Shown: one piece after another, positions 1 through 7,200 of the stretch
Numbering within the stretch: position 1 is the first letter of the stretch
Layout of the letters: the number at the start of each line of letters is the position of its first letter
Assembly (NCBI GenBank): GCA_937921835.1
Contig: CAKZVG010000434.1
Coordinates: forward strand, 1-7,781
From: an uncultured Bryobacteraceae bacterium
GTDB taxonomy: Bacteria > Acidobacteriota > Terriglobia > Bryobacterales > Bryobacteraceae
Reading direction: 5' to 3'
DNA length: 7,781 bases
Program-made: the position numbers and the translations under genes
The notes under the pieces: generated by a model
What the model was told of the DNA's origin: nothing
Databases searched by the model: none
What the model saw: only the letters and a program-made list of their open reading frames with translations

Positions 1-440
1 TGGGGGTCCCGTCCGACAACCGGCGTTCGGGCGGCTCCGACGACGTCGGGGACATCAGCTGGAGCGTGCCGACAGTGACGATGCGCTTCCCGTCCAACAT
101 CCCGGGCCTCCAGGGGCATCACTGGTCGAACGCCATCGCCATGGCCACGCCCATCGCGCACAAGGGGGCCTCGGCCGGCGCCAAGGCGCACGCCCTGACC
201 ATGCTCGACCTGCTGCTGTCTCCCGGGCTGCTGGAAGCCGCCAAGGCCTACTTCGCCCGGCAGACGAAAGAGACCCAGTGGAAGTCGCTCATCCCCGAGG
301 GAACCGCGCCGCCGGTGCATTTGACGCGCGAGAAGATGGAGCGCTTCCGGCCGCAACTGAACAAACTGAAGTACGATCCGGCGCGCTACCGCACTTACAT
401 GGAGCAGTTGGGCATCGAGTATCCGACCGTGCGCCGGTAA
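1..440 (+). CDS. AbgB-like M20 family amidohydrolase, C-terminal part
   Basis: The frame is open from the left edge (first full codon at base 3) to TAA at 438-440, giving 145 residues of the C-terminus of an M20 metallopeptidase/amidohydrolase. It resembles AbgB, a subunit of p-aminobenzoyl-glutamate hydrolase. Visible family marks are GGSDDVGDISWSVPT at about residues 10-24, a GHHW segment at 38-41 that carries the conserved late histidine expected as a zinc ligand, IAHKGASAGAKAHA after it, and a DLLLSPGLLEAAKAYF helix. The order and spacing match the end of E. coli AbgB. An internal GTG at 66 is not the start, because the conserved GGSDDVGD block lies upstream of it. The substrate cannot be told from this fragment: acidobacterial relatives are usually called simply amidohydrolase. 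The gene is convergent with rtcB, with 9 bp between stop codons. The truncation is due to the window edge. Confidence 0.85.
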   Translation, partial: GVPSDNRRSGGSDDVGDISWSVPTVTMRFPSNIPGLQGHHWSNAIAMATPIAHKGASAGAKAHALTMLDLLLSPGLLEAAKAYFARQTKETQWKSLIPEGTAPPVHLTREKMERFRPQLNKLKYDPARYRTYMEQLGIEYPTVRR

Positions 441-449
441 GCCGCGCCC

Positions 450-1886
450 TCAGCCCTTGATCACTCCCATGGGTTTGAGCCGCGCCACCTTGCGCGCCAG
501 TCCGGCGCGTTCGACAACTTCGATCACGGCGTCCACGTCCTTGTAGGCCTCGGGGATCTCCTCGAGAATCCCATCGCGGCTCTCGGCCCGCACCAGGATT
601 CCCTGCTCTTCGAGCCGCCGCTCCACCTGCCGGGCGTCGCGGCCGCGGCGGGCGGCGGTACGGCTGAGCAGGCGCCCCGCGCCGTGGCAGACGCTGCCGA
701 AGGTTTCGCGCATCGAGCCCTCGGCGCCCGCGAGAATCCACGACGCGGTTCCCATGCTGCCGGGCACCAGCACCGGCTGGCCGATGGCGCGATAGGCGCG
801 CGGGATCTCGCGATGTCCCGGCGGGAAGGCGCGCGTGGCGCCCTTGCGATGGACCAGCACGTCCACTTTGCGCCCTTCGACGGTGTGCGTCTCGCGCTTG
901 GCGATGTTGTGGCACACGTCGTAGATGAGGTTCATGCGCACACCCCGGCCGAAAACTTTTTGAAACGCGCCGCGGGTGAAGTGCAGAATGGCCTGGCGGT
1001 TGGCCCAGGCGAAGTTGGCCGCCGCGCGCATCGCGCCCAGGTACGCCTGGCCTTCGGGCGACTGGATGGGCACGCAGGCGAGCTGGCGGTCCGGGAGAGT
1101 GATCCCGTAACGCTTCATCGCCGCGCCCATCTGAGCCAGGTAGTCGGTGCAGACCTGGTGCCCGAGCCCGCGCGAGCCGCAGTGAATCAGCACCACCACC
1201 TGCCGTTCTTCAAGACCCATGGCGCGCGCCGCGGCGGCGTCCTCAATCCGGTCGACGGACTGGATTTCGAGGAAGTGGTTGCCGCTGCCGAGCGTGCCGA
1301 GTTGCGGGCGTCCGCGCTCGCGGGCGCGCTCGGAGACGGCCTCCGGGTCGGCGCCTTCCAGTCGCCCTTCCGCCTCGCAAAACTCCAGATCGCGCGCCTC
1401 GCCGAAATCGTGCTCCACCATCCAGCGGGCCCCGTCGCGCAGCACCTCGCTCAACTGCTTGCCGTGGATCTGGACCGGACCGGCCGCGCCCGCGCCGCAG
1501 GGAACGTCGCGGAAGACCTGGTTGACCAGTTCGCGCAGCTTTGCCCGCACGCCGGACTCGGTGAGAGAGGTGGCCACGCTGCGCACGCCGCAGTTAATGT
1601 CGAAGCCCACGCCGCCGGGCGAGACAACGCCGTGTTCGTAGTCCATCGCCGCCACGCCGCCGATCGGGAAGCCGTAGCCCTGGTGGATGTCGGGCATGGC
1701 CAGGCTCGGGCCCACGATCCCGGGCAGCGCCGCCACGTTCATCGCCTGTTCGAGGGAGAGGTCATGGCGGATCTGATCGAGCAACTCGCTGCTGGCGTAA
1801 ACCACGACATCGGTGCGCATGCCGCGCCGCGGGTCGCGCGCGATGCGGTGGCGAAACGGATCCACCGTTTCGACGTGGACGCTCAT
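450..1886 (-). CDS. rtcB: RNA-splicing ligase RtcB (3'-phosphate/5'-OH RNA ligase)
   Basis: This is a complete 478-aa RtcB, about the length of the Pyrococcus horikoshii enzyme (481 aa). RtcB joins RNA ends carrying a 2',3'-cyclic or 3'-phosphate to a 5'-OH, using GTP and Mn2+, in tRNA splicing or RNA repair in the cytoplasm. All catalytic residues are visible: D96 and C99 in GGVGFDINCGVR, H204 in GSGNHFLE, H235 in IHCGSRGLGHQ, H326 in DVCHN, and the guanylated histidine H401 in CHGAGR. The GSMGTASWIL segment at 376-385 and the C-terminal PMGVIKG are also typical. The ATG at 1886 is the only sensible start. GAGGA abuts it with no spacer, while CATAAT lies 6 nt upstream, so the transcript may be leaderless. 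No archease, rtcA or rtcR is next to it, so it looks like a single-gene unit. A + strand reading frame of 432 codons opposite it is a GC-driven shadow. Confidence 0.97.
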   Translation of the reverse strand: MSVHVETVDPFRHRIARDPRRGMRTDVVVYASSELLDQIRHDLSLEQAMNVAALPGIVGPSLAMPDIHQGYGFPIGGVAAMDYEHGVVSPGGVGFDINCGVRSVATSLTESGVRAKLRELVNQVFRDVPCGAGAAGPVQIHGKQLSEVLRDGARWMVEHDFGEARDLEFCEAEGRLEGADPEAVSERARERGRPQLGTLGSGNHFLEIQSVDRIEDAAAARAMGLEERQVVVLIHCGSRGLGHQVCTDYLAQMGAAMKRYGITLPDRQLACVPIQSPEGQAYLGAMRAAANFAWANRQAILHFTRGAFQKVFGRGVRMNLIYDVCHNIAKRETHTVEGRKVDVLVHRKGATRAFPPGHREIPRAYRAIGQPVLVPGSMGTASWILAGAEGSMRETFGSVCHGAGRLLSRTAARRGRDARQVERRLEEQGILVRAESRDGILEEIPEAYKDVDAVIEVVERAGLARKVARLKPMGVIKG

Positions 1887-1892
1887 TCCTCG

Positions 1893-1898
1893 ATTATG
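1893..1898 (-). promoter_or_regulatory. Candidate -10 element of rtcB (leaderless type)
   Basis: Read on the minus strand this is CATAAT, 5 of 6 matches to TATAAT, followed by 6 nt and then the rtcB ATG. Transcription would start at or within a base or two of the ATG. No convincing -35 hexamer is present 16-18 bp upstream. The same geometry occurs before the sulfatase gene. This is a pattern match only. Confidence 0.35.
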
Positions 1899-1931
1899 GC
1901 GCGGCCGCCTGCCGGGGTGGCGCGAAAACCC

Positions 1932-1960
1932 TGGCCATCCGTAGCGAACAGGCGCACAAT
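1932..1960 (+). promoter_or_regulatory. Weak candidate sigma-70 promoter for the two-gene unit
   Basis: TGGCCA (1932-1937) and CACAAT (1955-1960) each match the consensus at 4 of 6 positions and are separated by 17 bp. They lie in the 92-bp divergent region between rtcB and the small + strand gene. The predicted start near 1967 would leave only a short leader containing the Shine-Dalgarno sequence. Such matches arise easily by chance. Confidence 0.22.
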
Positions 1961-1978
1961 AGGGACAGGGAGGGCTCC

Positions 1979-2188
1979 ATGACCGAACAAGAAGCCTTGG
2001 ATCTTGTGCGTGCGCAGGGCCATACGGCCGGTGTCCCGGACCACGCCGCCGGCACCGTGCGCGTCTGGGTTCATGGCTCGGACCACTTCATCGATGTGAA
2101 GCTCGGACGGGACCTGATCTACCTGGCCGAAGGCAAGATCACGGTCGAAGACCTCGAAGCGGGACGGGCAACGGCCGCCGGAGGGTAG
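1979..2188 (+). CDS. Small hypothetical protein, 69 aa
   Basis: I do not recognise this protein. The ATG at 1979 has a strong Shine-Dalgarno sequence (GGAGG at 1969-1973, 5 nt spacer), and the TAG at 2186-2188 is followed 4 nt later by the GTG of the next gene, so the frame is well supported. The product is small, acidic and probably cytoplasmic: it has no signal peptide, membrane segment or cysteine. It shows an N-terminal helix-like stretch (TEQEALDLVRAQG), a central strand-rich part (GTVRVWVHGSDHFIDVKLG) and a final helix (TVEDLEAGRATA). It is probably co-transcribed with the secreted protein that follows. The overlapping - strand frame of 67 codons (1883-2086) has no Shine-Dalgarno sequence and overlaps the rtcB start, so I take it as a shadow. 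Confidence 0.7.
   Translation: MTEQEALDLVRAQGHTAGVPDHAAGTVRVWVHGSDHFIDVKLGRDLIYLAEGKITVEDLEAGRATAAGG
2180..2185 (+). promoter_or_regulatory. Shine-Dalgarno sequence of the secreted-protein gene, inside the upstream gene
   Basis: GGAGGG lies in the last codons of the 69-aa gene, 7 nt before the GTG at 2193. It decides the GTG start of the downstream gene and suggests that the two genes are translationally coupled. Confidence 0.6.
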
Positions 2189-2192
2189 CGCC

Positions 2193-2663
2193 GTGACATT
2201 CCATGCCTGCGGAGCGTTGCTTGCGCTGGCCCTAATGCCGGCCGGCGCCCTGACGGCTCAAGTCGCCGACCTCTCTGGAACCTGGGTGCTGAATCCCGAG
2301 AAGTCCAGTTGGGGTGGGGGAGCCAAGCCCGTGAACATCATGGTGACCATCGAACACCGGGAGCCGTTCCTGTCGTATTCCGGGACGCTGGTGTACGCGG
2401 AAGGCGAAGACACCCGGAGTTTCAAGTTCAGCGGCAACATCGGCGCGGAACATCCCGCGCGGCGATCGTTTGGCGAGGGCAAGCTGCTCATCCGGCGCGT
2501 GGACGGCCGGACTCTTGCCTCGACCTTCAAATCCAATGACGGAATGTGGACGGAGACCATCCGGACCACCGTTTCCCGCAACGGCAAAGTCATGCGGCGG
2601 AACATCCGCCGCGAGGGACCCGCGGGCCGGTTGCAGTGGACCGAGGTGTACGAAAAGCGCTGA
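2193..2663 (+). CDS. Secreted protein of unknown function with DLSGTW motif
   Basis: This is a 156-aa protein starting at GTG 2193. Residues 1-22 look like a Sec signal peptide (hydrophobic GALLALALMPAGAL, probable cleavage after ALTA at residue 22). The mature protein begins VADLSGTWVLNPEKSSW, a motif that opens many small secreted acidobacterial proteins of unknown function. The rest alternates short charged and beta-prone stretches, which would suit a small beta-barrel of lipocalin-like type, and ends in GRLQWTEVYEKR, also typical of the group. No enzymatic residues can be pointed out. It sits 4 nt after the 69-aa gene with its Shine-Dalgarno sequence inside that gene, so the two are likely one operon. 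It is convergent with the sulfatase, with only 21 bp between stop codons. Periplasmic or extracellular location is inferred from the leader. Confidence 0.8.
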   Translation: MTFHACGALLALALMPAGALTAQVADLSGTWVLNPEKSSWGGGAKPVNIMVTIEHREPFLSYSGTLVYAEGEDTRSFKFSGNIGAEHPARRSFGEGKLLIRRVDGRTLASTFKSNDGMWTETIRTTVSRNGKVMRRNIRREGPAGRLQWTEVYEKR

Positions 2664-2684
2664 GGCCGCGGCCAGCCGGGCAGC

Positions 2685-4148
2685 TCAAGCCGCCGGCTCG
2701 GGCAGCTCGAAGCGGTCGTGTGTGTTCTTCCGCCAGCTTTCGATCCGGTGGCGGAGGCGCGCCTGGACCTCGCGGTATTCCGGACGCCCGTAGACGTTGT
2801 TCATCTCCAGGGGATCCTTGTTGCGATCGAACAGGATCGAGCGGTCGCCGGCGTAGAGGACGAGTTTGTACCCGTCCGGGGAGATGGCGGCGCGTCCGTC
2901 CGGCCCCGGCCCGCTGTCGTTGGCGTCGGCGGTCCACTCGAGGATGGCCTCCTCCCGCTGCGCCCCGGACGCAATCGCGGGCAACAGGCTCGCGCCGGGC
3001 AATCCATCCGCCGCCTGCTTGCGCCCCAGCAGTTCGAGCAGCGTTGGCACGAGATGGATGTGGCTTACCGGCCCGCGCACCAGCGAGCGCCGCAGGCCGC
3101 GAAACGGCGCGCGCAACAGCAGGGGCACGCGTACCGACTCCTCGTACATCACCTGCTTTTGCAGCAGGCTGTGCGATCCCATCATGTCGCCATGGTCGGA
3201 GGTGAAGACCACGATGGTGTTTTCCGCCGCGCCCGACGCCTCGAGCGCCCAGAGAATCCGGTGGACCGCCTGATCCACCAGCGAACACAAGCCCGCGTAA
3301 TTGCGGATGGTGCGCTCGAAGCTGGCCCGGTCCTGTTTCTTGACGATGCCAGCGCGCCGCCGGCGGTACCAGTCCGGTTCGCCGGAGGCTGGAATGCCCG
3401 GATAGTTGGGCGGGAGCGGCGTCTCCTCGGGCGAATGCAGATCGTCGAGAACGCTGTTGTAGGGCGGGTGCGGCTCGAGGAAGTTCACATAGAGCATCCA
3501 CGGCTCGCTGCGGTTGGCCAGAATGAAACGGGATGCCTCATTGGCCAGGAACGAAGGCTTGGAGTGCTCCACCGGCAGGCTGGTGCAGAAGCGGCGGCTG
3601 AAGGCGTTGTCCGCTTCAGGTTTGTAGCCGAGCCGGGTGAGGAAATGGTGGTACGAACTGCGCTGGTTGCGGTCGCGGCCCGCGCTGAAGCGCGTCCGGT
3701 AGTTGTCCTCGATGGATTGCCACTCCTCGAAGCCGTGCTGCGGGAAGACCTCGTCTCCCAGATGCCACTTGCCCATGTAGGCGGTGCGGTAGGCGGAATC
3801 GGCGAGCAACTCGGGCAGGACGCGGGTCCCGGCGGGCAGGGGGATGTTGTTGTTGACCGCGCCGGTCTGGTGAGGCCACAGCCCGGTCATGACCGAGGAC
3901 CGGCTGGGCGTGCATACGGGCTGCGTCACATAGGCGCGGTCGAAGACGACGGACTCCGCCGCCAGCCGGTCCAGCGCCGGCGTCCGGTAGCGGCCGCCGT
4001 AGACGGCGATGGTGTCGGCACGCTGCTCGTCGGTCCACAGGAACAGAAGATTCGGCTTGTCGCCCGGCACGCGGGAACCGCGAAGAACCGCCGGAGCGGC
4101 GGCGATCCCCGCGCCGAGAGATTGCATGGCGGAGCGCCTGGAGAGCAT
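2685..4148 (-). CDS. Sulfatase, formylglycine-dependent (S1 type), exported
   Basis: This is a complete 487-aa type I sulfatase that hydrolyses a sulfate ester. The substrate cannot be read from the sequence. The start SRRSAMQSLGAGIAAAPAVL (residues 3-22) resembles a twin-arginine leader, so a periplasmic enzyme is likely. Core residues seen are a metal site at D40 in LWTDEQRAD; C79-TPSR-83, in which the cysteine is converted to formylglycine; MTGLWPHQTG (87-96) after it; K127 and H129 in GKWHLG; H227 in EPHPP; D318 and H319 in TSDHGD; and K331 in QKQVMYE. The C-terminal DPLEMNNV...LRHRIESW is the usual end of the family. A cysteine-type active site needs a maturation enzyme, which is not encoded here. 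The ATG at 4148 has no Shine-Dalgarno sequence, but TATACT lies 6 nt upstream. It is divergent from the TonB-dependent receptor. A 488-codon + strand frame opposite it is a shadow. Confidence 0.95.
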   Translation of the reverse strand: MLSRRSAMQSLGAGIAAAPAVLRGSRVPGDKPNLLFLWTDEQRADTIAVYGGRYRTPALDRLAAESVVFDRAYVTQPVCTPSRSSVMTGLWPHQTGAVNNNIPLPAGTRVLPELLADSAYRTAYMGKWHLGDEVFPQHGFEEWQSIEDNYRTRFSAGRDRNQRSSYHHFLTRLGYKPEADNAFSRRFCTSLPVEHSKPSFLANEASRFILANRSEPWMLYVNFLEPHPPYNSVLDDLHSPEETPLPPNYPGIPASGEPDWYRRRRAGIVKKQDRASFERTIRNYAGLCSLVDQAVHRILWALEASGAAENTIVVFTSDHGDMMGSHSLLQKQVMYEESVRVPLLLRAPFRGLRRSLVRGPVSHIHLVPTLLELLGRKQAADGLPGASLLPAIASGAQREEAILEWTADANDSGPGPDGRAAISPDGYKLVLYAGDRSILFDRNKDPLEMNNVYGRPEYREVQARLRHRIESWRKNTHDRFELPEPAA

Positions 4149-4154
4149 ACGGCG

Positions 4155-4160
4155 AGTATA
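4155..4160 (-). promoter_or_regulatory. Candidate -10 element of the sulfatase gene (leaderless type)
   Basis: On the minus strand this reads TATACT, 5 of 6 matches to TATAAT, then 6 nt, then the ATG at 4148. The predicted transcription start coincides with the ATG, and no Shine-Dalgarno sequence is present, so a leaderless mRNA fits. No good -35 hexamer is seen at 16-18 bp. Confidence 0.4.
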
Positions 4161-4167
4161 GGACAGA

Positions 4168-4196
4168 TTGATGCGGCCAGTTAGAGTTGATACACT
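4168..4196 (+). promoter_or_regulatory. Candidate sigma-70 promoter of the TonB-dependent receptor
   Basis: TTGATG (4168-4173) and TACACT (4191-4196), each with 4 of 6 consensus positions, are separated by exactly 17 bp in the 69-bp region shared with the divergent sulfatase gene. The predicted start near 4203 gives a very short leader with the Shine-Dalgarno sequence at its 5' end, which weakens the call. Confidence 0.3.
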
Positions 4197-4203
4197 CGCG
4201 GGC

Positions 4204-4211
4204 GGAGGGAG
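4204..4211 (+). promoter_or_regulatory. Shine-Dalgarno sequence fixing the GTG start of the receptor
   Basis: GGAGGGAG ends 6 nt before the GTG at 4218. It supports this start, which also gives a complete signal peptide. No other start in this frame has both. Confidence 0.7.
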
Positions 4212-4217
4212 TCTCGA

Positions 4218-7200
4218 GTGTCACGCATCGGACAGTTTTGCTCATGCCTCGCCCCGGCCGTCCTGGGGGCCATTCTTCTGCTTCCGCCGGCGTCCGGGCA
4301 AACGATCACCGGATCCATTAGCGGATCGGTGCAGGATTCGACCGGCCTGGCCGTCTCCGGCGCCGAGGTCGTTCTGTCCCGGCCGGCGACCGGGCTGACC
4401 CGCAAACTCAGCACGAACGAGCGCGGCACCTTCGTGTTCAGCAGCGTCCAGCCGGGCGAGTACGACCTGGTCGTCACCGTGACCGGTTTCAAGAGCGTCG
4501 AACGCAAGGGGGTGCGCCTCACCGCGTCGGAGACGTTGTCGGTGGGCGAAATCGTGCTGGAGGTCGGCGCGGTTACCGAGCGCATCACGGTGACCGCCCA
4601 AGGCGCCACCGTTCAGACGGCGAGTTCGGAGCGCTCCGGCGTGGTTACTGGCGGGCAGGTGGAGAACCTGCTGATCAAGGGCCGCAACGTCACCTCACTG
4701 CTCAGCCTGCTGCCTGGGGTGGTGGACCTGGCCGACAGCGACTCGCCGGACCGGAATTTCAACATCTATGTGCAGGGCAACCGGCGCAACACCAATGCCT
4801 TCATGCTGGATGGCATGTCGCTCAATGCCATCGGAAACAACTTCAACGTACTGGTTGGCGTCAGCCAGGACGCGGTGGCCGAAGTCAAGATCCTGTTGAG
4901 CAACTACCAGGCGGAATACGGCCGCATGTCCGGCGCGAACATTCAGATCGTCACCAAGTCCGGGACGCGCGAGTTCCACGGCTTAGGAAGTTACTTCAAG
5001 CGGCATGAGCAGTTTAACGCGAGTAACTTTTTCAATAATCGACTGGGAGTGCCGAAGTCGCGCTACCGCTTCAACACCTGGAACTACTATATCGGCGGGC
5101 CGGTGACCATACCGGGCAAGTTCAACACCAAGCGGGAGAAGTTATTCTTCTTTTTCTCGCAGGAGTATTGGCCGTTGAAGGTCAGCCGGCCGGTGGGCCA
5201 GTTGACCGTGCCCACCGAACTCGAACGCGGCGGCGACTTCTCCCAATCTCTTGACCTGAACAACCGGCTGATCGCGATCCGCGATCCATCAACGGGCCAG
5301 CCTTTTCCGGGCAACCGGATTCCGGCCAACCGTGTCGATCCGAATGGCCAGGCGCTGCTGAAGTTTTTCCCGGCGCCGAATTTCTTTGACCGCGGCATCT
5401 CCGCCGGGCGTTACAATTATGTGTTCCAGACCGACAACAACACCCCGCAGCGGACCGAAACGCTGAAGATCGATTACCACCTGAACTCAAACAACCTGTT
5501 TTTCTGGAACTACACGGCGTACTCCGACGTGCAGGAGGGCGCCATCGGAATCCCCTCCTCCGGCGGCACCAACTGGCCGCAGATGCGCAAGACCTTCGAC
5601 AACCAGGGCAAGAGCCTCATCGGGCGCTACCAGCGCATTCTCTCGCCGACGCTGATCAACGAACTGACGGTGGGCTTCATTCACCGCCCCGCCGACGACG
5701 TCGTGAACGAAGAAGAAGTGCGGCGCAACCAGCGCGACACCATCGGCTACCGCCTGGGCCAGTTCAACCCCTCCGCGAACCCGCTGAAGATGATCCCGAA
5801 CGCCAGCTTCGGCGGCGTGAGCAATCCCGCCAATCTCACCATCGAAGGGCGCTTCCCACTGAAGACGACGCACGATTCCTTCAGCCTGACCAACAACGTC
5901 ACAAAGACGCTGGGGGCGCATTCTCTCAAGGCCGGGATCTACTACGACCGCATCTGGCGCAACGCCTCGAACGCGGTGGTCTTCAACGGCAACTTCGATT
6001 TCGGGCGCAACGTGAACAATCCGCTCGATACCGGCTACGCCTACTCGAACGCCGCGCTCGGGTCCTTCAACAGCTACACCGAAGCGTCCAACCGCCCGTT
6101 CCTGCATTTCCGGGTGAGCAACGTGGAATGGTTCGCGCAGGATAACTGGAGGGTGGCGCGGCGCCTGACGTTGGATCTCGGCATGCGGTTCGCGATGGTC
6201 CTGCCGCTGTTTGAGAAGGACAACCTGGTGTCGGGCTTCGTCCCCACGCGCTTCGATCCCGCGCGCGCCGTGCAGTTGATTACCCCGGCGCGCGTCGGCA
6301 ACACGCGCGTCGGCACGCACCCGGTCACGGGCCAGGTGTTTCCCGCCGCGAATATCGGGGCGATCGCTCCCGGCACCGGCGATCCCGCCAACGGGCTGGT
6401 GGTGACGGCGAGGGAGCCGGATTACCCGCGTTCGCTCATCGACAACCGCGGCGTTCACTTCGGGCCGCGGGTGGGATTCGCCTACGACGTCTTCGGCAAC
6501 TCGCGCACGGCGGTCCGCGGCGGTTTCGGGATGTTCTACAACCGGCAGAATCTGGACGCGGTGCTGAACCCTTTCACCACCCAGTCGCCGCTGGTTGAGA
6601 CCCCCGTCATTACCTTCGGAACAATGGCGACGCTGCTCTCCTCCTCGGGACTTCTGACGCCGCAGAACATTCTGGGCGTCGATCGCGCCGGACATGTGCC
6701 GACGGTCATGAACTTCAGTCTCTCCATCCAGCAGCAGGTGGGTTTTGCGACCGTCGTCGACATCGGCTACTCCGGCTCTCTGGCGCGCCATCTGATGTGG
6801 CAGCGGAACCTCAACGCCATCCCCTTCGGCGCCAACTTCGACCCCCGCAACGCGGATCCGACGGTGGCCAACGCCCCGCTGCCGGCGCCCTTCCTGCGCC
6901 CCTTGCGCGGCTACAACAACATCAACTTCCGCGAGTGGGCGTCCTCGTCCAACTACCACTCGCTCCAGGCCAGCGCCAACCGCCGTTTCGCGCGCGGGTT
7001 GCAGTTCGGCGTCTCCTGGACCTGGTCGAAGGCCATGGACTTCAACGACAACGATACCGAGAGCGTGAGCACGCTGGTGCCGGTGCGGGTCTGGAATTAC
7101 GGGCTGGCTTCGTTCGACCGGACACACGTGCTCAAGGTGAACTGGCTGTGGGACGTGCCCAACTCGGGCTTGGCGAACCCGCTGGCGCGGCGCGTGCTCG

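Noticed and set aside
441..449. Terminator between the amidohydrolase and rtcB
   Set aside because: Only 9 bp separate the stops, and the nearby GCGCCGG/GCCGCGC pairing is imperfect with no T run.
684..1982. 432-codon + strand open frame opposite rtcB
   Set aside because: It lies wholly over a clear RtcB with all catalytic residues. The protein is low-complexity and Ala/Arg/His-rich with no family features, which is the normal result of third-position GC on the opposite strand.
1883..2086. 67-codon - strand frame overlapping the rtcB start
   Set aside because: It overlaps the ATG of rtcB and the Shine-Dalgarno-supported 69-aa gene, has no Shine-Dalgarno sequence of its own, and shows no family signal.
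2664..2698. Palindrome GGCCGCGGCC (2664-2673) and the AGCCGG/CCGGCT inverted repeat (2674-2698) as a bidirectional terminator between convergent genes
   Set aside because: The first has no loop, the second has only a 6-bp stem with a 13-nt loop, and neither is followed by a T tract. Such palindromes are common by chance in GC-rich DNA.
2677..2708. 10-bp direct repeat CGGGCAGCTC at 2677-2686 and 2699-2708
   Set aside because: There are only two copies, the second inside the sulfatase coding end (LPEPAA). No target-site duplication or element borders are near it, so it is probably chance.
2718..4184. 488-codon + strand open frame opposite the sulfatase
   Set aside because: Antisense shadow of a GC-rich gene. 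It has no recognisable domain, and its end runs across the sulfatase start region.
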